NCBI GenBank assembly: GCA_028686565.1
Contig: JAQUBU010000112.1
Coordinates: 1 to 7,169 of the forward strand
Origin: Syntrophomonadaceae bacterium
Lineage (GTDB): Bacteria; Bacillota; Syntrophomonadia; Syntrophomonadales; Syntrophomonadaceae
DNA length: 7,169 bases
Direction: 5' to 3'
Position 1 is the stretch's first letter. Each line of letters opens with the position of its first letter. Both the position numbers and the translations under genes were made by a program. The notes beneath the pieces are model-generated. The model worked only from the letters and a program-made list of their open reading frames with translations, ran no database searches and had not been told where the DNA came from. Positions 1 to 4,443 of this stretch are shown piece after piece.

Positions 1-1
1 C

Positions 2-301
2 CGGAATAATATTAGAGAAATATTTGCTGCGGATTATTATACCTGGATAAATTATGAAGCCAAAGGACTTACGCGTCTTAATAAGGTTGCCAGGGAGATA
101 TTTTTTAAACATTGCCCCTTTGCCAAACCAATCAGACAAAACATGGCTAATCATCCGCTATTCAATCAGTATATTACGAGATTTGAAAGTGCACAGCTTA
201 AACATAGTAAAGTTATTCATGCTAGATATTCCAAGTTACTTAAGAACTTCACGATAGTTGACAAAGATTTGGCTGACAACCTCTCATATTACGAAATGTA
301 A
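2..301 (+). CDS. C-terminal fragment of an unrecognised protein (5' end outside window)
   Basis: An open frame runs from the window edge for 99 codons to a TAA at 299-301, with no stop in this AT-rich stretch. The protein end reads like a genuine soluble protein: it is rich in basic and aromatic residues, contains HCPFAKPIRQ and HPLFNQYITRFESAQ, and ends LADNLSYYEM. Only two or three charged helical stretches can be guessed. I see no signal peptide, membrane segment or catalytic motif, and I do not recognise the family. It converges on the methyltransferase gene, leaving only 27 bases between the two stop codons, and no intrinsic terminator is visible there. Another reading frame over 54-257 is also open but is shorter, has no ribosome binding site and looks like a shadow. 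Function is unknown. Confidence 0.6.
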   Translation, partial: RNNIREIFAADYYTWINYEAKGLTRLNKVAREIFFKHCPFAKPIRQNMANHPLFNQYITRFESAQLKHSKVIHARYSKLLKNFTIVDKDLADNLSYYEM

Positions 302-328
302 ATATAACATGGTAATGCATCTTCCTGA

Positions 329-1489
329 TTAAGATTTAAGGGCAAAAGGGCCTTCCAGACGGTCCGGCTTAGGTCCGTAGAACTGATAATAATTGCATTG
401 GATGCGACCGTTATATACTTTGCGCTTTTTATCAGCCTTGCGATGTAAATATTTTTCAAACTGGGGATGGGAAGAGATTATATAAAATGACCAGCTGGGT
501 AATTTTTTAAAAGTTTCACCCATCGTTTTATAGAGCTTTTCTACTTCGCTTATTTCCGATAAACGTTCTCCATAAGGCGGATTGCTTATTAAATAGCCAT
601 AATTATACTTCGAACGCAAATCCTTGATATCTTGTTGCTGGAAGGAAAGCAGATTACTTAATCCAGCCTGTTTGGCATGGTATCGAGCTAAATCAAGCAC
701 TCCGAAATCAATATCCAGGCCCTGGATTCCCAGGGGCTGATTATGAATGATGGAGTCAGAGGCTTCGTCGCGGACTCTTTGCCACATTGAAGCTGGTATC
801 TGTTTCCATTTTTCGGCAGCAAAGACTCTTTTCAGTCCGGGGGCAATATTGCGGCCTATTAAGCCGGCTTCGATAGCTATGGTACCCGATCCGCACAAAG
901 GATCAATAAAGGCACGGTCAGGTTTCCAGCGGCTGATATCAATGAGGGCAGCAGCCAAGGTCTCTTTAAGAGGAGCTTCTGCTGATAATTTGCGATATCC
1001 TCTTTTATGCAGACCTGCTCCACTGGTATCGATAGTAAGTGTAGCCACATCTTTTAAGAGAGCTACCTCAATTTTATATCGGGGCCCTTTTTCCTCAAAC
1101 CAGCGACGAGGATATTTTTCTTTCATTTTTTCTACAATGGCTTTTTTGCAGATTGCCTGACAGTCCGAAACACTAAAAAGCTTGGACTGAATTGATTTAC
1201 CTGCCACCGGGAACTCTGCGTTTTCCGGCAGCCAATCATGCCAAGGCAAGGCCCTGGTTTTTTCAAAAAGCTCTTCAAAACTGTTAGCCTCAAACTGTCC
1301 GACTTTTAGTAATACCCGGTCAGCACAACGCAGCCACATATTACAGCGGGGGATTGCATCGAGTCCGGCCACAAAGCTAACCCGTCCGTTTTCTACCTGC
1401 AGATTTTCATAGCCCAGTTTTTTTAATTCACGAGCAACAATGGACTCCAATCCAAAGGCTGCGGTGGCAATAAGTTCAATATTTTTCAT
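329..1489 (-). CDS. ypsC: THUMP-domain class I SAM-dependent RNA methyltransferase (RlmL N-domain / YpsC type)
   Basis: This 386-residue protein belongs to the COG0116 family. That family includes B. subtilis YpsC and the N-terminal half of E. coli RlmL, which makes N2-methylguanosine at position 2445 of 23S rRNA. The N-terminus (about 1-50) has the family start IELIATAAFGLESIVARELK. A THUMP RNA-binding region spans about 50-155, followed by the family signature LHKRGYR (160-166). The Rossmann methyltransferase domain has the SAM-binding motif DPLCGSGTIAIEA (196-208) and the catalytic NPPYGER (303-309), an N-P-P-Y motif typical of enzymes methylating exocyclic amines. It is the usual length for the single-enzyme form and lacks the RlmK half of the E. 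coli fusion. The start is ATG at 1489-1487, with only a weak GGGAAG upstream. Family assignment is secure; the exact rRNA target is inferred from homologues. Confidence 0.93.
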   Translation of the reverse strand: MKNIELIATAAFGLESIVARELKKLGYENLQVENGRVSFVAGLDAIPRCNMWLRCADRVLLKVGQFEANSFEELFEKTRALPWHDWLPENAEFPVAGKSIQSKLFSVSDCQAICKKAIVEKMKEKYPRRWFEEKGPRYKIEVALLKDVATLTIDTSGAGLHKRGYRKLSAEAPLKETLAAALIDISRWKPDRAFIDPLCGSGTIAIEAGLIGRNIAPGLKRVFAAEKWKQIPASMWQRVRDEASDSIIHNQPLGIQGLDIDFGVLDLARYHAKQAGLSNLLSFQQQDIKDLRSKYNYGYLISNPPYGERLSEISEVEKLYKTMGETFKKLPSWSFYIISSHPQFEKYLHRKADKKRKVYNGRIQCNYYQFYGPKPDRLEGPFALKS

Positions 1490-1552
1490 AGTAACACCAA
1501 TCTTCCCAATTAAGTTTTAAGCAAGCATAATAATAAACCCAGATACCAGATA

Positions 1553-1580
1553 ATTATAATGTTTATGATAATTCAGTCAC
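1553..1580 (-). promoter_or_regulatory. Probable sigma-A type promoter of the methyltransferase gene
   Basis: Read on the minus strand, GTGACT (1580-1575) is followed after 16 bases by a perfect TATAAT (1558-1553). The -35 box matches TTGACA at four of six positions. Transcription would start near 1546, giving an untranslated leader of about 57 bases before the ATG at 1489. This is a motif match only. Confidence 0.45.
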
Positions 1581-1619
1581 CATTATAGTTTACTGCTTTT
1601 GTCCTGGAAATACAGATTA

Positions 1620-1644
1620 TTAACTCAACTTTCGTAGTTGACAT
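1620..1644. repeat. 25-base palindromic repeat, copy 1
   Basis: This copy matches 7029-7053 at 24 of 25 positions; the only difference is A1628 here versus G in the other copy. Its core is a perfect 6-bp inverted repeat, TCAACT (1625-1630) and AGTTGA (1636-1641), around the loop TTCGT. In the second copy the substitution turns one A-U pair into G-U, so the hairpin is kept in RNA. Both copies lie in non-coding DNA, which suggests a dispersed palindromic element. The embedded TTGACA (1638-1643) has no fitting -10 box. Confidence 0.7.
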
Positions 1645-1844
1645 TGAACGAAGGAGTAGGCGCGAGAAAGCGATGAATTTCTTTCAAGTGCGAAACTTGG
1701 ATTATTTAAGCAGCAATTATTTATAACTATGAATTTTATTTATGGAAAGGGATAAAATAATGTATACTAAAAATTCGCGATTGTATTATCATAGCTTTCC
1801 TGTTAATATCCAGGATATAGTATTAATGGCGCGAATAACTGCTT

Positions 1845-1851
1845 AAGGAGG
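1845..1851 (+). promoter_or_regulatory. Ribosome binding site of the selenoprotein gene
   Basis: AAGGAGG lies 7 bases before the ATG at 1859. This near-perfect Shine-Dalgarno sequence fixes the start 22 codons upstream of the in-frame TGA. It shows that the short segment before the TGA is meant to be translated. Confidence 0.9.
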
Positions 1852-1858
1852 ACTTATA

Positions 1859-2221
1859 ATGGCTGAAAACACTATACCTGTACTCGTTGAAGTAATCAAG
1901 GGTACTCAGGTAGTTAGCGGAGGTTGAAACTGTACTAGTGACTGCTCATCAGCAGCTAGTTGTGGTACAACTATCGATTATGAAAAGGCTACACAGGAAT
2001 TAGGGATAACCCTAAAGAAAGCATTTGGCGACAAAGTTGAAGTGAAATATGTAGATGCGGATAAAGAAGGACTTGGTAACTACGCAATAATCAATCGGGT
2101 ATTGCAGATGGGCTATCCCTATCCAATTACATTGATTAACGGAGAACCAAAATTTGCGGGCGGAATTATGGAAGCCGAGATTAAAAATAATGTTGATGAA
2201 GTATTAAAAGCCAGTAACTAG
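1859..2221 (+). CDS. Thioredoxin-fold selenoprotein, YuzD-like (in-frame TGA read as selenocysteine)
   Basis: The frame runs from ATG 1859 to TAG 2219-2221, with one internal TGA at 1925-1927 (codon 23). Read as selenocysteine it gives 120 residues with a thioredoxin-like layout. A strand, IPVLVEVIK (6-14), is followed by the redox loop SGGUNCTSDC with U23, C25, C29 and then C35. Helix 40-56, strand VEVKYVD (60-66) and helix 75-84 come next. A likely cis-proline at P89 (YPYPITLING) precedes the last hairpin and helix. The order resembles B. subtilis YuzD (DUF1462), whose CxxC sits at the same place and whose FYPLVTMEGE matches the proline region; this likeness is from memory, not alignment. 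The U-x-C spacing is unusual. A redox role is inferred; the substrate is unknown. The gene has its own ribosome binding site and terminator, so it is probably monocistronic. A nonsense-mutated pseudogene is the alternative, but the rest of the frame is intact and no ATG, GTG or TTG start occurs between the TGA and codon 62. Confidence 0.85.
1931..1969 (+). promoter_or_regulatory. Candidate bacterial SECIS stem-loop
   Basis: The stem-loop starts 3 bases after the in-frame TGA. The upper stem is CTGCT (1942-1946) with AGCAG (1951-1955) around the loop CATC. The lower stem is ACTAG (1934-1938) with CTAGT (1956-1960), offset by a 5' bulge TGA (1939-1941). TGT (1931-1933) can also pair with ACA (1967-1969). 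The apical loop begins 19 bases after the TGA, within the usual spacing for SelB-binding elements. The loop lacks the G usually found at its first or second position, so SelB recognition is inferred. Clostridial SECIS elements are known to vary in sequence. Confidence 0.6.
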
Positions 2222-2226
2222 ATTTG

Positions 2227-2256
2227 AAACAGGGGATGAAAAGCCCCTGTTTTTTT
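2227..2256 (+). terminator. Intrinsic terminator of the selenoprotein gene
   Basis: A 9-bp perfect stem, AAACAGGGG (2227-2235) with CCCCTGTTT (2244-2252), encloses the loop ATGAAAAG. It merges into a run of seven T (2250-2256). It lies five bases after the TAG stop, so the selenoprotein transcript probably ends here and miaB is transcribed separately. Confidence 0.93.
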
Positions 2257-2296
2257 GTGTCTGTTAAGAGGTTAGTTAAAGATATTTTGCCTTTAG

Positions 2297-2326
2297 TTTA
2301 GATATTTGCTGTAAAAGCGTTATAAT
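2297..2326 (+). promoter_or_regulatory. Probable sigma-A type promoter of miaB
   Basis: A perfect TATAAT (2321-2326) lies 18 bases after TTTAGA (2297-2302), which matches the -35 consensus at four of six positions. It sits between the upstream terminator and the miaB ribosome binding site. The predicted start near 2333 would leave a leader of only about 18 bases. This is a motif match only. Confidence 0.5.
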
Positions 2327-2334
2327 ATTTAACT

Positions 2335-2341
2335 GAGGAGG
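2335..2341 (+). promoter_or_regulatory. Ribosome binding site of miaB (supports a TTG start)
   Basis: GAGGAGG lies 9 bases before TTG 2351. It supports this non-ATG start, which also gives a normal MiaB N-terminus with the first cluster cysteine at residue 18. Confidence 0.85.
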
Positions 2342-2350
2342 CTTAAAGTA

Positions 2351-3682
2351 TTGAATAACGAGTTATATGATGCCCCCAAATATCATATTTTGACTTACGG
2401 CTGCCAGATGAATGTCAGGGATTCGGAAACTATTGCCGGACTGCTGGAAAACAGCGGTTATGTGAGTTCTGGAATAGAAGAAGCTGACCTCATCGTTTTT
2501 AATACCTGCAGTGTTCGGCACTCAGCTGAAAACAAAGTTTATGGAAAACTCGGGGAAATTTTGGCTAGGCGCAGAAAAAAGCGTCCGGATATGCTTGTTG
2601 CTTTTGGAGGCTGTATGGCTCAGCTTCCCGATGTACGGCAGCGCCTGAAAAAGCGGGGAGTAGATATAGTTTTTGGCACTCATAATGTACATGAACTTCC
2701 CGCTTTGCTGGATATGGCAAAGCAAAGCCGCAAACCGGTATTTCAGGTTTGGGAGCAGGAAGGGACTATTATTGAGCCGCTTCCATCTTTGCGCAAGCCG
2801 GGATTTAGTGCCTTCGTAAATATTATGCACGGCTGCAACAATTTCTGCAGTTATTGTATTGTTCCTTATACCCGCGGCCGTGAACGGAGTCGTAAGCCGT
2901 TGGAAATAATTCGTGAATTAAACGAATTGGCAGCTGCAGGATATCGCGAGATAACCCTTTTGGGACAAAATGTTAATTCCTATGGGCTGGGATTGGAAAA
3001 CAAGGTTGACTTTGCTGACTTGTTATTAATGGCCAATAATGTTGATGGAATAGAACGCATACGATTCATGACTTCTCATCCCAAAGATGTATCAAACAAA
3101 CTTTTGTATGCTATTGCTGAAGGGCAAAGGATTTGTGAACATGTACATGTTCCTTTGCAGTCCGGCAGTAATAGAATATTGAATAAAATGAATCGTGGCT
3201 ACAGCCGTGAACACTATCTTGAATTGATATCCAGAATTAGAGAAATAATACCTGAAGCTGCCATATCAAGTGATTTGATTGTGGGCTTCCCCGGCGAGAC
3301 CGAAGAAGAATACCTTGAGACTCTGGATATGGTGGAAAAGATACGCTTTGATGCAGCATTTACCTTTATGTACTCGGCCCGCAGCGGAACGAGAGCTGCC
3401 CTGATGGAAGATCAGGTAGAGATTGATGAAAAGCGGAAAAGGCTGGCTCAATTAAACAAGCAGCAATATCAAATAGCAACCGAAATCAATCGCAGTTTGG
3501 AAGGGCGAATCGATGAAGTTTTGGTGGAAGGGGTCAGCAAGACCGACTCTCAAAAACTCAGTTCCCGAACCCGCACTAATCGCATAGTTAATTTTTCTGG
3601 GCAAAAAGACTTAATTGGCAAGTTGATAAATGTTAGAATAACAGAAGCAAGAACCTTTTCTTTATTTGGTGAAGTAATTTAA
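2351..3682 (+). CDS. miaB: tRNA-2-methylthio-N6-(dimethylallyl)adenosine synthase MiaB
   Basis: This radical-SAM methylthiotransferase converts i6A37 to ms2i6A37 in tRNAs that read codons beginning with U. It is 443 residues, full length for the family. The N-terminal MTTase domain carries the auxiliary [4Fe-4S] ligands C18 (YGCQMNVRDSE), C53 (NTCSVR) and C88 (GGCMAQ). The radical-SAM core has C162, C166 and C169 in GCNNFCSYC, followed by the family signature VPYTRGRERSR (171-181). LGQNVNSYG (204-212), TSHP (241-244) and VPLQSGS (267-273) are also typical of MiaB. A TRAM RNA-binding domain forms the C-terminus (about 380-443). The start is TTG with a strong ribosome binding site. The ymcA-like gene follows after 26 bases, as in B. 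subtilis ymcB-ymcA, so the two are probably cotranscribed. Confidence 0.97.
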   Translation: MNNELYDAPKYHILTYGCQMNVRDSETIAGLLENSGYVSSGIEEADLIVFNTCSVRHSAENKVYGKLGEILARRRKKRPDMLVAFGGCMAQLPDVRQRLKKRGVDIVFGTHNVHELPALLDMAKQSRKPVFQVWEQEGTIIEPLPSLRKPGFSAFVNIMHGCNNFCSYCIVPYTRGRERSRKPLEIIRELNELAAAGYREITLLGQNVNSYGLGLENKVDFADLLLMANNVDGIERIRFMTSHPKDVSNKLLYAIAEGQRICEHVHVPLQSGSNRILNKMNRGYSREHYLELISRIREIIPEAAISSDLIVGFPGETEEEYLETLDMVEKIRFDAAFTFMYSARSGTRAALMEDQVEIDEKRKRLAQLNKQQYQIATEINRSLEGRIDEVLVEGVSKTDSQKLSSRTRTNRIVNFSGQKDLIGKLINVRITEARTFSLFGEVI

Positions 3683-3694
3683 AAATATAATTAC

Positions 3695-3700
3695 GGGAGG
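3695..3700 (+). promoter_or_regulatory. Ribosome binding site of the ymcA-like gene (supports a TTG start)
   Basis: GGGAGG lies 8 bases before TTG 3709, only 12 bases after the miaB stop. The TTG start gives an N-terminus that begins directly with the helical YlbF/YmcA domain. Confidence 0.8.
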
Positions 3701-3708
3701 AAAATAAT

Positions 3709-4092
3709 TTGACTACTGATGAAATAATCAAAATGGCGTTTGAACTGGGTAGTGCAGTTGCTGAATCCGATGAGATAGTGAATATGAAAGCAGCCCAGCA
3801 ACAAGTATCTGCTGACCAAAAAGCTTATGAGCTCATAATGCAATATCAAGATGCCAAGACCAAGGCAGAAAATAAACTGCAAGATGGTCTGGCATTAAGT
3901 AAAATCGAGGAAGACCATCTTGATATTCTGGAACAACAGCTTAACAGCAATGCTATTATTGGTGAAATGATGTCTGCTCAGGAGAAATTTGATAACTTGA
4001 TGCAGGCCATTTACTTTGCTATGAACCAGGCACTGGGCGGCGGTGGCTGCTCATCGGGATGTGACTCCTGCGGCGGCGGCTGCGACTGCTAA
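3709..4092 (+). CDS. ymcA: YlbF/YmcA (RicA/RicF) family protein with a cysteine-rich C-terminal tail
   Basis: This 127-residue protein is almost all helix over residues 1-109, with a heptad-like, charged middle (about 36-80), as in the Com_YlbF family. In B. subtilis, YmcA (RicA) forms a complex with YlbF (RicF) and YaaT (RicT). That complex carries [4Fe-4S] clusters, works with RNase Y in mRNA processing and affects competence, biofilm formation and sporulation. The position just after miaB favours the YmcA orthologue, but the Cys-rich end could equally suit YlbF. The tail after residue 109 is Gly/Ser/Cys-rich, with C114, C118, C121, C125 and C127, spaced CxxxCxxCxxxCxC. Such a tail is likely an Fe-S cluster ligand set (inference). 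A terminator follows 30 bases after the stop. Confidence 0.85.
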   Translation: MTTDEIIKMAFELGSAVAESDEIVNMKAAQQQVSADQKAYELIMQYQDAKTKAENKLQDGLALSKIEEDHLDILEQQLNSNAIIGEMMSAQEKFDNLMQAIYFAMNQALGGGGCSSGCDSCGGGCDC

Positions 4093-4122
4093 ATTAAAAA
4101 TTAAAAACCAATATTTTGCAAT

Positions 4123-4155
4123 TAAAGACTTGGTTATAACTGAGTCTTTATTTTT
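4123..4155 (+). terminator. Intrinsic terminator of the miaB-ymcA operon
   Basis: An 8-bp perfect stem, TAAAGACT (4123-4130) with AGTCTTTA (4143-4150), encloses a 12-base loop and is followed by five T. The stem is AT-rich, so termination may be partial, allowing some read-through toward mutS. Confidence 0.7.
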
Positions 4156-4273
4156 AGAGTTTGTAAAACAGTTGCACTGTGAAGCGCCCCCAATAGCAGC
4201 CTAAGATCACAATCATTAACCACGTATACCCGCAGGGGCAGTCGGAGAATAACATGTGCATGTCATTAACTAT

Positions 4274-4358
4274 AACGAGGCGAAAAGATGTCCCTCGCTT
4301 CTTTAAGCGGGGGGGCTTATTAACAAAACAGGCGGCGGGTTTTAATCCCTGCCTCGTT
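4274..4358 (+). other. Possible structured RNA element or mobile-element remnant upstream of mutS
   Basis: AACGAGGC (4274-4281) is perfectly complementary to GCCTCGTT (4351-4358), and G-U pairs extend the stem by one on either side. Inside lies a 9-bp hairpin with one G-U pair, 4292-4300 with 4305-4313, loop CTTT. A weaker GGG/CCC hairpin is also present (4337-4339 with 4347-4349). Together they form a closed multi-branch fold. It matches no riboswitch or small RNA I can recognise. Confidence 0.35.
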
Positions 4359-4427
4359 GCAGCGGTGCGAAACAAACTGCTCCGCAGTTTCTTCTGATGT
4401 TAAAATATTTGAGGATAAAACACTATT

Positions 4428-4434
4428 AGGAGGT
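4428..4434 (+). promoter_or_regulatory. Ribosome binding site that fixes the mutS start
   Basis: AGGAGGT lies 9 bases before TTG 4444. The reading frame stays open further upstream to another TTG at 4357, but that codon sits in the hairpin-rich DNA without a ribosome binding site. The first ATG is codon 7 (4462), which would be too close to nothing resembling a Shine-Dalgarno sequence. TTG 4444 is therefore chosen. Confidence 0.88.
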
Positions 4435-4443
4435 AGCATCTGC

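Larger units (their letters stand above)
1490..1858. other. Divergent intergenic region between methyltransferase and selenoprotein genes
   Basis: This 369-base stretch has no convincing gene. It holds a probable promoter for the leftward methyltransferase gene near 1553-1580, a palindromic repeat (1620-1644), and a run of short inverted repeats between 1629 and 1701. Downstream it is AT-rich and must contain the selenoprotein promoter. The best guess there is TTGTAT (1781-1786), 17 bases, TAATAT (1804-1809), which is a weak match to consensus. A 28-codon ORF (1760-1846) with an AAAGGG before its ATG ends within the selenoprotein ribosome binding site. It is described under findings and is not called as a gene. 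Confidence 0.6.
4093..4443. other. Hairpin-rich intergenic region between the ymcA-like gene and mutS
   Basis: This 351-base gap begins with the terminator at 4123-4155. From about 4157 to 4390 the DNA is richer in G+C than its flanks and full of inverted repeats, described under findings. The last 50 bases are AT-rich and end in the mutS ribosome binding site, but no convincing -35/-10 pair stands out. A 73-codon minus-strand frame (4154-4375) has no ribosome binding site and resembles no family I know, so it is not called. In B. subtilis, cotE lies between ymcA and mutS; no cotE-like protein is encoded here. Confidence 0.6.

Noticed and set aside
54..257. 67-codon ORF on the + strand near the window start
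   Set aside because: It overlaps the longer open frame 2-301, lacks a ribosome binding site and encodes nothing recognisable.
747..1160. 137-codon ORF on the + strand
   Set aside because: It lies antisense inside the well-supported methyltransferase gene.
1673..1726. 17-codon ORF beginning MNFFQVRN
   Set aside because: The AAGGAG at 1651 is about 17 bases or more from the ATG, too far to act, and the sequence is better explained by hairpins.
1919..1926. GGAGG followed by TTG (1924) as a second start within the selenoprotein gene
   Set aside because: The TTG directly abuts the GGAGG, too close for initiation, and is in a different frame from the protein.
1859..1927. A 22-residue peptide ending at TGA, or a pseudogene broken by a nonsense mutation
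   Set aside because: The frame after the TGA is intact for 97 codons, makes a coherent thioredoxin-like domain, has no nearby alternative start, and ends just before a well-placed terminator. The TGA also sits at the expected active-site cysteine.
4154..4375. 73-codon minus-strand ORF with several Cys and Trp residues
   Set aside because: It has no ribosome binding site, matches no recognised family, and lies on inverted repeats that give accidental open frames.
4357..4443. A longer MutS with 29 extra N-terminal residues from TTG 4357
   Set aside because: There is no Shine-Dalgarno sequence before 4357, the extra residues do not look like MutS, and AGGAGGT fits TTG 4444.
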